DNA of 64,000 bases, from assembly GCA_052246725.1 (NCBI GenBank), contig JBQQCL010000004.1; one strand, 5' to 3'. Below, piece by piece: positions 16,614 to 24,047 of this stretch. A program made the translations under genes and the position numbers. Every line of letters starts with the position of its first letter. Position 1 is the first letter of the stretch. The stretch comes from Pseudalkalibacillus sp052246725. GTDB taxonomy: Bacteria > Bacillota > Bacilli > Bacillales > Fictibacillaceae. The notes under the pieces are model-generated. The model ran no database searches. It had not been told where the DNA came from and was given only the letters and a program-made list of their open reading frames with translations.

Positions 16614-16821
16614 GCATCAATTGTCTAAACCCAGGTATCCTTTAAAAAATTACGTCCTTGAATTAAATACTTATTAAATAGATTTTTAACAACGATTCTT
16701 CCATTTGTTCATAAATTTAAAAGCATTCCTAGGATAAATAAATCTATTATTGTTATTTCAAAATATTGTAAGGTGGTGTGTTGAATTTTTATATTTTGCG
16801 ATTCCTTTTGAATAATCGACA
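16614..16821. other. AT-rich gap between the palindrome and the DnaC-like gene
   Basis: About 200 bp of very AT-rich sequence between the palindrome and the end of the helicase-loader gene. No ORF with a ribosome-binding site was seen. AT-rich DNA next to an origin would suit unwinding, but nothing more specific is visible. Confidence 0.4.
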
Positions 16822-17733
16822 TCATCCTAATCGCTGGTTCAAGACTCTTTTATCTCCTTTGATGATGACAGTATAGTCTTTACACATCTCATAAATCCGA
16901 GATCCTAACGCTTCATCGATAGCCTCCAGTTCGTCGATGGTCAATTCGGATGAAATGAGAATGGGAAGATTATTCAGGTACCGGTAATTAACAAGAGCAT
17001 ACATTTTCTCAATTTGCCATTCTGTGGCTCGTGGTTTCCGGTTCTTACCGATTGGCTTGAATAGATCATCGATGAAAAGAACATCCGTTTTCTTCATCCG
17101 TTCCATTTTTTCTTCCAGCATTTCGAAATCGTTCTTTAGATCATCAAATCCTTCAACATAAGGAAAGTAAAGGACGGATACCTGTTTCTCTACCATCAGA
17201 TGGTTCGAGATAGCTGTAAGTAGGTGTGTCTTTCCCGAACCCGGCTGCCCTAACAATGCAATGCTGTTCCTTCTTGTGTTTTGGATATCCATGAAATCTA
17301 AAATGTACTCTTTCGCACACTGGTTGGCGTCTTTAATCATTTGGTCTTTTCCCTGTATGACGAAATTTTTGAAGTTATTTTGTCTGAATGATTCCGTGAT
17401 TTCTGAAGACTGGAGGAGCATTTCGATACTTCTTAGTTTGACGCAGCTGCATTTTTCTGAAAAACGATCATGCCATTCCCATGCCTTATCCGGGGTGCAT
17501 ACTTTTCCGAGATGATAGTGTGACTCAAGCACCTTACTGGTAGGTACACACATCTGTTTTTGTTCATCCCATTTCCATTCCGTATCCTTATGGACACGGT
17601 ATAGGATGAATCCTTTGTCTTTACATTCCGTGCACTCATGATTCTCTACTATTGACTCGACCTGTCTGTCCTCCGGTAATGGAAAATGCTTCTCCTGAAG
17701 ATTCTTCATGATGGTTTCCAGACGGTTTTCCAT
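16822..17733 (-). CDS. DnaC-like helicase loader ATPase
   Basis: About 303 residues. The N-terminal half has a Cys cluster (CTECKDKG, and CSCVKLRS further on) and the C-terminal half is an AAA+ domain with Walker A LLGQPGSGKTHLLTA and Walker B DVLFIDDLFKP. This is the plan of phage and plasmid DnaC/DnaI loaders, which place the replicative helicase on DNA. The ATG at 17733 (GGAGGATAACG before it) is preferred to one 39 bases upstream. The start lies inside the end of the DnaD-like gene (98-base overlap), so the two act as a pair: replisome organiser plus loader. A role in copying the excised circle is inferred. Confidence 0.85.
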   Translation of the reverse strand: MENRLETIMKNLQEKHFPLPEDRQVESIVENHECTECKDKGFILYRVHKDTEWKWDEQKQMCVPTSKVLESHYHLGKVCTPDKAWEWHDRFSEKCSCVKLRSIEMLLQSSEITESFRQNNFKNFVIQGKDQMIKDANQCAKEYILDFMDIQNTRRNSIALLGQPGSGKTHLLTAISNHLMVEKQVSVLYFPYVEGFDDLKNDFEMLEEKMERMKKTDVLFIDDLFKPIGKNRKPRATEWQIEKMYALVNYRYLNNLPILISSELTIDELEAIDEALGSRIYEMCKDYTVIIKGDKRVLNQRLG

Positions 17734-18514
17734 CGTTATCCTCCTTCCGGTTATTCGAAAATTCAAGATCAAGCACTTCTACATCGTTAAGGTTCTGAAC
17801 GTTACTACGAACCCAATTGGTCAGGATCGCTCTTGAATAATTCCAGGATGGTCTCTTAGTTTGGATCGATCGGTTCAATGCTTCGATGACAAGTTCTTCG
17901 TTTAAAACTTTTACCCATACCTCGATTTCTTTTTTGATTTCCGTATTGGCTTTACCTATTTTTTGTTTATATAAGTCATAGGGTATTTGATTGTTTTTGG
18001 ATTTCTTTTTGGTTTGATTTTCTTTTTTATATTTCTTTATATCTATTTCTTTCTCTAATTCTTCTTCTATATCTGTTGCGTTACCATCCGTTACTGTAAC
18101 GTTACATACACCGTTACGTGATTCAAGCCGTTTCTTTTCCCTGTGCTTCGCTACTCGATCCCGGGTCTGTTTGCGGATCTTATCAAGCCCTTCGACATTC
18201 TGATGTTTCTCCCAGTTGCTGATGGTGATAAAGTGGTCATCTTTGATTTCGATCATCCCGAATTCCTCGAATGTCTTCAGTGCTAACCTGACGATATTAA
18301 GCGGACGATTGAAAATCGTGGCAAGCATTTCATCGGTGTATGGAATCGTTTTATTCAAATAGATGTAGCCATTGGCATTGGTCTTTCCTGCCTGTGTCAA
18401 CAGCTTGATCCAAATGATGAGCAATGCATCGGATTCAGGCATACACTCAATCAGTCTGATCTTTTCATCTTCAAACATTTGAGTACTCAGCTTGATCCAT
18501 TTCACTTCAGACAA
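17636..18514 (-). CDS. Phage-type replisome organiser (DnaD-like)
   Basis: A 292-residue protein. Residues 1-125 match the N-terminal domain of phage replisome organisers (KWIKLSTQMFEDEKIRLIE, then a winged helix with MIEIKDDHFITISNWEKHQ). A charged Lys/Glu/Asn linker (about 125-185) joins it to a DnaD-like C-terminal region with YSRAILTNWVRSNVQNL. Such proteins bind an origin and recruit DnaC/DnaI. The TTG start follows AAGGAGGG at good spacing. With the next gene it gives the element its own replication-initiation pair. Confidence 0.82.
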   Translation of the reverse strand: MSEVKWIKLSTQMFEDEKIRLIECMPESDALLIIWIKLLTQAGKTNANGYIYLNKTIPYTDEMLATIFNRPLNIVRLALKTFEEFGMIEIKDDHFITISNWEKHQNVEGLDKIRKQTRDRVAKHREKKRLESRNGVCNVTVTDGNATDIEEELEKEIDIKKYKKENQTKKKSKNNQIPYDLYKQKIGKANTEIKKEIEVWVKVLNEELVIEALNRSIQTKRPSWNYSRAILTNWVRSNVQNLNDVEVLDLEFSNNRKEDNDGKPSGNHHEESSGEAFSITGGQTGRVNSRES

Positions 18515-18541
18515 TGTTAACCCTCCTTGATCGAATGCTCC

Positions 18542-18844
18542 TCACTTCATCCCGTAAAGCCATCTTTTTAGGTACTGTTTTGTCTCAGCTGCTGGAAAAT
18601 ACCACTTTCCGCCGACTTTGATTTTTGGAAATTCTTTTTCATAGAAAAAGTTGTTGAGGATCGTATTCCAGCTCATGCACGTTCTTCTTTTCAGTTCATT
18701 GGAATCCCAATAGACCATATCTTTATCAAGTTTTTCGATCCGTCTTTCGATGGCTTCCATGTACATCTGTCTTATCGCTTCCTCATCTACCTGTACTTCA
18801 ATGAGCTTAGGATTTCTTTCTACTTGTTCGAGCTGATTCGACAT
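18542..18844 (-). CDS. Small DNA-binding protein, excisionase-like
   Basis: 100 residues. The C-terminal half (YWDSNELKRRTCMSWNTILN, then PKIKVGGKWYFPAAETKQYL) looks like a winged-helix DNA-binding domain of the excisionase/DUF771 kind: an N-terminal helix-turn-helix followed by a beta wing with a conserved W/Y-FPA. The N-terminal half is a charged helix. Second gene of the transfer operon, where ICEBs1-type elements encode Xis. It could direct excision or be a transcription factor; the sequence does not decide. ATG after GAGGAGGG. Confidence 0.55.
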   Translation of the reverse strand: MSNQLEQVERNPKLIEVQVDEEAIRQMYMEAIERRIEKLDKDMVYWDSNELKRRTCMSWNTILNNFFYEKEFPKIKVGGKWYFPAAETKQYLKRWLYGMK

Positions 18845-18894
18845 ATTGAACCCTCCTCTTGATTCAACAGTGAGACAATCCTTTGTTGTGGGAA

Positions 18895-19167
18895 TTAAAC
18901 AGACGGTTTATAATAATGACAGTATGTTTTATTAACAAACCTTTCGATCCTGACAGCAGCTAAATCAGGGAATAAATATTCCGGGGTGGTTTCAAAATAG
19001 TTGGTCAATCTGAATAACAACTTTGCATCTGGGTTCCCTCTGCCACTTTCGATATTGCGAATGTGGCTTTCGCTTACATTCAGATCAATTGATAACTGTC
19101 GTTGGGAAACATTGAACTTTTGACGTAGTGAACGGAACCTGGAGCGCCGAAGTGTTATGTTTTCCAA
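18895..19167 (-). CDS. XRE-family helix-turn-helix regulator (first gene of the transfer operon)
   Basis: 90 residues. Residues 10-65 form an XRE/Cro-type helix-turn-helix (LRQKFNVSQRQLSIDLNVSE, recognition helix SHIRNIESGRGNPD). The start is TTG seven bases after AAGGGTGA. It is divergent from the ImmR-like repressor at 19291, with 123 bp between them, so the two regulators probably compete for the same operators in a lambda-like switch. ICEBs1 has xis at this place; here a Cro-like gene comes first and the Xis-like gene second. Confidence 0.8.
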   Translation of the reverse strand: MENITLRRSRFRSLRQKFNVSQRQLSIDLNVSESHIRNIESGRGNPDAKLLFRLTNYFETTPEYLFPDLAAVRIERFVNKTYCHYYKPSV

Positions 19168-19189
19168 AATATCACCCTTTTCTATTTTG

Positions 19190-19290
19190 TGTTTTTAATT
19201 GACACCCACACCGTAACACGTCAACTGAAAGCATGTCAATGGTAAAAACGTCATTTTTATAAACATTTTTAGTTTTTAGGAGGAACAATT
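19190..19290. promoter_or_regulatory. Divergent switch region with TGTCAA-type half-sites
   Basis: Between the two divergent regulators are repeated half-sites: TTGACAC (19199), CGTCAAC (19219), TGTCAAT (19233) and CGTCAT (about 19249). They lie in both orientations, roughly one to two helical turns apart, and overlap TTGACA-type -35 boxes. This is the expected operator for the ImmR-like repressor and the Cro-like protein. The exact promoters were not resolved. Confidence 0.5.
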
Positions 19291-19686
19291 ATGGATGAAG
19301 AAAGAAAAAGGCTTATCGGAAAGCGTATTCGGAAATGTAGACTAGATAATAATTTCTCTCAAGATGAATTAGCGAATAAGTTGAAAATGAAACGATCCAA
19401 TGTGGCGAATTATGAATCTGGTAGAGTTGTTCCTCCAGGGAATGTTTTGATAGAAATGTCACAAGTCTTTAATGTTACGACTGATTATTTATTGGGAAGC
19501 ACAAATGATCCGTATACGAATGTTTCATTGGATGACAATGACTTAAAACAAATCCAGAGACAAAGAAATCGCCTTACCGGTAAAGATAGAGAAAGATTAG
19601 AAAATATGATAAAGATGTTGAAGCTCTCATTTCTTGATGCAGAAAATGAAGAGGGTGATGAGGATGACGAAGAAGACAACTTATAA
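19291..19686 (+). CDS. ImmR-like XRE repressor
   Basis: 131 residues. The N-terminal helix-turn-helix (IRKCRLDNNFSQDELANKLK, MKRSNVANYESGRVVP) is followed by a short linker and a C-terminal dimerisation part ending in a very acidic tail (EEGDEDDEEDN). It is the repressor in the same position as immR of ICEBs1: divergent from the transfer operon and overlapping the metalloprotease gene. By analogy it would keep the transfer operon off until cleaved by the protease. ATG after TTAGGAGGAAC. Confidence 0.85.
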   Translation: MDEERKRLIGKRIRKCRLDNNFSQDELANKLKMKRSNVANYESGRVVPPGNVLIEMSQVFNVTTDYLLGSTNDPYTNVSLDDNDLKQIQRQRNRLTGKDRERLENMIKMLKLSFLDAENEEGDEDDEEDNL

Positions 19687-20707
19687 AGCAGACTTCGTCA
19701 AGGCACAACAATACGCAGATGATGTGTTAAAGGAAAACAATATTCGTGAATTACCTGTAAGAGTGAAAAAGATCGTTAAAAGCTTTCCGAATTTGAAAGT
19801 GAGGACGTATTCCTGGTTTGCCAAAAAGCGAGGCTATTCACATAGAGAGGTATGTGATCTCGTGGATAGTGACGAGGGTTGCTGTCTATATTATGAATCT
19901 CTCGATGAGTATTTAATTCTTTATAACGATAGGATAGCGAACAAAGGCAGAAAGAGATGGACCCTCGCTCATGAGCTGGGTCATTATATCTTGAACCATA
20001 ATAAACGAACCTATAAGTCTTCGCTTGCAAGAAGTTCCCTTACCGAAGAGGAATATAACGAGTTCGAAAGTGAGGCGAATTGTTTCGCTCGCGAACTGTT
20101 AGCACCTCCTCCAGTTTTAAACGAACTGAACGTAACGAACCCTAGCAACATCTCAAATATATGCGACATATCAGGTGAAGCTTCCGTCAATGTCTATAAG
20201 TTTCTTAAACAAGGAGCTCAATTTGGTATCAAGTATCCTCCAAATAATCCAGTACTTCAACTATTCTCAGATTTTATTAATAAACTAAAAAATTGCAGGC
20301 GATGTATAGAGTGTAATTTCACCTTTATTGAACAAAACGCTCGTTTTTGTCCATCGTGTGGACATAATGATTTAGTCAAAGGCTTCAGTTATAAACAAAC
20401 ATCTATAGTGAACACAATAGATGTTGATAGACCGGATAAGACGGTTAAGAGATGTCCAAGATGCAAATACGATGAGTTCGGTATTGATTCAAATTATTGT
20501 AAAATATGTGGTACTTACATAATTAACAAGTGTACAGGCTTTCATTGTAATGAAGGTGATAGATTACAAGAAAATATTAAGTGGCATGCTCACCCTGGCG
20601 GATGTAGAGAACGATTAGATATCGATGCGAGGTATTGTCACAAGTGTGGAGCAACTTCTACTTTCCTCGAAGATGGATTAATCAACGCTTACTCTATAAA
20701 AACATAA
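19664..20707 (+). CDS. ImmA/IrrE-like metalloprotease with C-terminal zinc ribbons
   Basis: About 347 residues. Residues 1-170 form an ImmA-type zinc metallopeptidase with the HExxH motif in LAHELGHYILNH (near 102) and the downstream Glu in EANCFARELLAPP. The remaining part is unusual: after about residue 205 it holds a chain of Cys pairs (CRRC and CPSC; CPRC and CKIC; CTGFHC; CHKC), which look like three zinc ribbons. ICEBs1 ImmA has no such tail. The ATG at 19664 is chosen from several close Met codons because GAAGAGGG lies about ten bases upstream; it overlaps the end of the repressor gene. Probably cleaves the ImmR-like repressor to induce the element. Confidence 0.82.
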   Translation: MTKKTTYKADFVKAQQYADDVLKENNIRELPVRVKKIVKSFPNLKVRTYSWFAKKRGYSHREVCDLVDSDEGCCLYYESLDEYLILYNDRIANKGRKRWTLAHELGHYILNHNKRTYKSSLARSSLTEEEYNEFESEANCFARELLAPPPVLNELNVTNPSNISNICDISGEASVNVYKFLKQGAQFGIKYPPNNPVLQLFSDFINKLKNCRRCIECNFTFIEQNARFCPSCGHNDLVKGFSYKQTSIVNTIDVDRPDKTVKRCPRCKYDEFGIDSNYCKICGTYIINKCTGFHCNEGDRLQENIKWHAHPGGCRERLDIDARYCHKCGATSTFLEDGLINAYSIKT

Positions 20708-20795
20708 CCATATAGACCCATTTAAGATTACTTAAATTAAGTTCCCTATTCCGGAGATGCCCGTCGTTCACTATTTCATATTAGGAGGTAATGTA

Positions 20796-21929
20796 TTGGC
20801 TACATTTAGAAAGCGCGGCGATAAGTGGGAATATCGAATATCATATAAGGACCCTTTCACTCAAAAATATAAATTGAAATCAAAAGGTGGTTTCAGAACA
20901 AAACCTGAGGCAAAATTAGCTGCAGCAAAAGCAGAATTAAAACTTTCCGAAGGATACGAACAGGCTCCCGCCAGTCTGATAACGTTTTTACAGGATTGGT
21001 TAATAGAATACAAAAAGGGAGAAGTAAGAAAAAACACTTACCAGCTTCATGAACGTAACATCACTAAATACATTCACCCCTATTTTAAAAACATACAGCT
21101 TTCAGATGTTAAAGCGATTATGTATCAAAAATTTTTAAACCATTTGACAGCTCAGGGTTATAGTAAACGCACTGTTGAAATTATCCACACAACCATGTAT
21201 AACGCACTTGAGAAAGCTGTAACATTAGGAAAACTTGATAAAAATCCTTGCTCAGGCGTGACGATTAAGGGTAAGCAAAAAGATAACTCTTTGAAATTCA
21301 TTGAGACAGAAGATATCTCTCGATTCCTTAAAGAATCATATAAATATAACTATGTTTATTGGATATTTTTTAAAGTGCTAATTGAAACAGGTATGCGAAA
21401 AGGAGAGGCAGCTGCTTTGCAGTGGACGGATTTTGACTTAAAAGAAGGATTAGTTTCCATCAATAAAACGCTTGATTTTAATGCTAAAGACAAATCTGAA
21501 CTATTTTGTGAACCAAAAACTTATAGCTCCAAAAGGACAATAACAATCAGCAAAGGCTTACTTAATGACTTACACTTCCATATGAAGTATCAAAACCAAA
21601 ATAAAATTGCATTGAATGAAATTTATCATCATGATCTTAACTTAGTGCTATGTCGGAATAACGGGGACATTATGCCAAAATCAACACTATTTAACGCCTT
21701 TGAACGTATTTTAAAACGTGCAGACCTCCCGATGGTACCAATTCACTCTTTACGCCACACACATGCTGTTTTATTGTTGGAAGCAGGAGCTGATATGAAG
21801 TATGTCCAGGAACGACTAGGACATGGTAGCGTGCAAATTACATCAGATGTATATGCACATATTTCAAAAAAGATCGAAAAAGATACCTTAGGCAAATATG
21901 AAGAATATATGAAAGAAGTTTATAAGTAA
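20796..21929 (+). CDS. int: Tyrosine recombinase (ICE integrase)
   Basis: About 377 residues. An N-terminal AP2-like arm-binding domain (FRKRGDKWEYRISYKDPFTQ) is followed by a SAM-like core-binding domain (about 60-160) and the catalytic domain with Arg in GMRKGEAAAL (near 198), HSLRHTH (near 317), LGHGS (near 340) and the nucleophile Tyr in SDVYAHI (near 351). All catalytic residues are present. The TTG at 20796 is preferred as start because AGGAGG stands seven bases before it; an upstream ATG at 20757 has none. It is codirectional with repressor and protease, as in ICEBs1. Unlike ICEBs1, about 4.3 kb of cargo separates it from the nearer end. Confidence 0.93.
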   Translation: MATFRKRGDKWEYRISYKDPFTQKYKLKSKGGFRTKPEAKLAAAKAELKLSEGYEQAPASLITFLQDWLIEYKKGEVRKNTYQLHERNITKYIHPYFKNIQLSDVKAIMYQKFLNHLTAQGYSKRTVEIIHTTMYNALEKAVTLGKLDKNPCSGVTIKGKQKDNSLKFIETEDISRFLKESYKYNYVYWIFFKVLIETGMRKGEAAALQWTDFDLKEGLVSINKTLDFNAKDKSELFCEPKTYSSKRTITISKGLLNDLHFHMKYQNQNKIALNEIYHHDLNLVLCRNNGDIMPKSTLFNAFERILKRADLPMVPIHSLRHTHAVLLLEAGADMKYVQERLGHGSVQITSDVYAHISKKIEKDTLGKYEEYMKEVYK

Positions 21930-21992
21930 AGGTTATTTTTCTTAATGCTGTTTTTCATATTGAAGTAAATGGTGATAAAAGTGAATGGCGTA

Positions 21993-22026
21993 CTCATATG
22001 ATTGATTATTGAGCACGCCAATTTTA
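21993..22026 (+). terminator. Hairpin after the integrase gene
   Basis: AATGGCGTACTCA and TGAGCACGCCAATTTT form a stem around a 12-14-base loop, followed by a short T-rich stretch. It may serve the integrase and, in reverse, the convergent gajB gene. Confidence 0.6.
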
Positions 22027-22029
22027 TAT

Positions 22030-22202
22030 TTTTCCGGAGTTTTTATTTCTTCACTTCAAAGCCCCCTCGTATGGAACTATGGTGCATCCAATACTCTTGA
22101 ATTGCGACCGATTGTTGCACATCCTTATCTTTTGGAAAAACCTACACATTTTAAAATAAACTGATCAATATATGTTCAGGAAAGAGGACTGGATTTTCCA
22201 CG
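22030..22202. other. Gap between integrase and gajB
   Basis: No gene, repeat or copy of the 23-bp end repeat was found here, so there is no sign that the element once ended next to the integrase. Confidence 0.4.
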
Positions 22203-24047
22203 TCAATCTATATATTTTTCTTTCACGACACCAGATTCATCTAACATCTGATAAAGGATTGAAATATCAGTATTAGTACGTCTTCTTCCAAAACGATTTT
22301 TTGAAAATGTGAAATATAGGTTTCTTTTTGAACGGGAAAGCCCAACAAAGAAAGTACATTTATCTTCATCTTCTTGATGAGAAAAACTCCAAAATGAATT
22401 ATCATCAAATCCTACAAAAAATACTACGTCAAATTCTAGCCCCTTACTTTTATGAATTGTCATTATTGGAACTGAGTCATTACCTCGAAATGAATCTATT
22501 GCAGCTATCCAATCATTTTTTGACATAAAATATTGATATAAATAATCCGTTAACTCTTCACGTAATTTATTTATATATGGGCCTTGTAAATATTGAGGGT
22601 AATGCTTCTTAATCTTATTAGTATCATAAAAATCTACAATATCCATTAATAATATATTCAATTCTTCTGGATGAGTTATTTTCTCCAATCTTCTTTTTAC
22701 AGTTTTTAACATGATTTTAAACTGTTTTCTCAATTCATCGATAATAAAAGGGGGAGCTATACTTGATTTGCCCTCAAAGAATATCTTCGCCTCCCAGATA
22801 AACGACCAGGCATCACTATCTTTAACATTTAGAGCTGATTTCAATGTGTAAAGAATAAGCAAAACTATATCTTCTTTTAATAAGTCTTGGAATTTTGCTT
22901 CGTTCCTAGCCTGAATATTTGCTTTTTCCAGTACTTCAACAATTTCATCACAAAATTGCAGTACGCTTTGCTTTACTATAATACAAATATCTCTATATGA
23001 AATTTGGTGCTGTTGAATTAATTGCGTTATTCTTTCAGCAATATGTTCTGCTTCGGTAATTGAATCATTAAAATACCATATTTCAGCAACCCCTTCATCT
23101 TCAGTCCATTTTGGATTTGCAATAGGTGAAAATGGTATATCTTGCAAATAATTATTAACTATTTTTTGTATCTCTAGTAGTCTAGGAGCTGACCTATGAT
23201 TCATAACTAACGTATATTCTTTTGAATTAAAATCATTTTTGTAAGAATCAAATATATCGGGTTTCGCTCCTGCCCATAACATTATTCTTTGCCTATTATC
23301 CCCGACGGCTGTAATTGATGTTTCAGTATTATGAAAACACACTTTTACTAATGCATATTGTACACGTGTAGTATCTTGAAATTCATCTAAAAAAACATGT
23401 GAGTAAGTCTTCCTTAAAGATTTTAATATTAGTGGATTAGACTCTAAAATGTAGATCGCTAAAACAGATATCATTTGAAAGCTCAAAGTTGGTTTAATAT
23501 CGCCATCACCTTTAAGTAATTTATCCCATACATCTTTATAAACACCTGATAAATAATCTAATCTTCTTTTAGTTAAATTATCAATGTACTGTTTTTTGAT
23601 TTTATTGTTGTATAAGTTTTCCCTACATTTTGAAAAGGCTCGAACAAATTCATTCTGATTTCCGGCTATTTCGTAATTTGGATCAGGTCTAAATTCCTCA
23701 GGTAGCGCATATAAAAACCTATCTAATATACCTTTTGCAAATGAATCGAAAGTATGGGATATAAATCTAGCTTCCAAATTTTCAGGTAACCTAAGTTTTA
23801 TTCTATCCTTTAAATTTACTGCTGCATCTTTTTTAAAACTTAATGCTAAAATTTTACTAGGGTTTGCACAACTATTCGTCTCCAACAAACAACTTGCTTT
23901 TTGAGTTAAGAGTTCTGTCTTACCAGCTCCTGGCCCTGCAACAACTAAAGAATTATTTAAATCCTTTACAGCCTCCAGAGCAGCTGGTTCTAATATTAAT
24001 CCATCACCTGGTTTCCATTCCTTAATTGAAATTCCCATACAATTCAT
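22203..24047 (-). CDS. gajB: Gabija protein GajB, UvrD/Rep-like helicase
   Basis: A 614-residue superfamily 1 helicase. Walker A is AGPGAGKTELL (37-47), motif II is LDEFQDT (near 222), motif III GDNRQRIMLW, motif V TIHKSKGLEFDVV and motif VI VGLSRSKRNLYFTF. It directly follows the OLD-family gene and overlaps it by four bases (ATGA). An OLD nuclease followed by a UvrD-like helicase is the Gabija anti-phage arrangement. The protein is longer than the studied GajB (about 490 residues) and carries helicase 1B/2B insertions. In Gabija the helicase senses DNA ends or nucleotides and joins the GajA tetramer. A second Met three codons in has equally good ribosome-binding-site spacing. Confidence 0.85.
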   Translation of the reverse strand: MNCMGISIKEWKPGDGLILEPAALEAVKDLNNSLVVAGPGAGKTELLTQKASCLLETNSCANPSKILALSFKKDAAVNLKDRIKLRLPENLEARFISHTFDSFAKGILDRFLYALPEEFRPDPNYEIAGNQNEFVRAFSKCRENLYNNKIKKQYIDNLTKRRLDYLSGVYKDVWDKLLKGDGDIKPTLSFQMISVLAIYILESNPLILKSLRKTYSHVFLDEFQDTTRVQYALVKVCFHNTETSITAVGDNRQRIMLWAGAKPDIFDSYKNDFNSKEYTLVMNHRSAPRLLEIQKIVNNYLQDIPFSPIANPKWTEDEGVAEIWYFNDSITEAEHIAERITQLIQQHQISYRDICIIVKQSVLQFCDEIVEVLEKANIQARNEAKFQDLLKEDIVLLILYTLKSALNVKDSDAWSFIWEAKIFFEGKSSIAPPFIIDELRKQFKIMLKTVKRRLEKITHPEELNILLMDIVDFYDTNKIKKHYPQYLQGPYINKLREELTDYLYQYFMSKNDWIAAIDSFRGNDSVPIMTIHKSKGLEFDVVFFVGFDDNSFWSFSHQEDEDKCTFFVGLSRSKRNLYFTFSKNRFGRRRTNTDISILYQMLDESGVVKEKYID

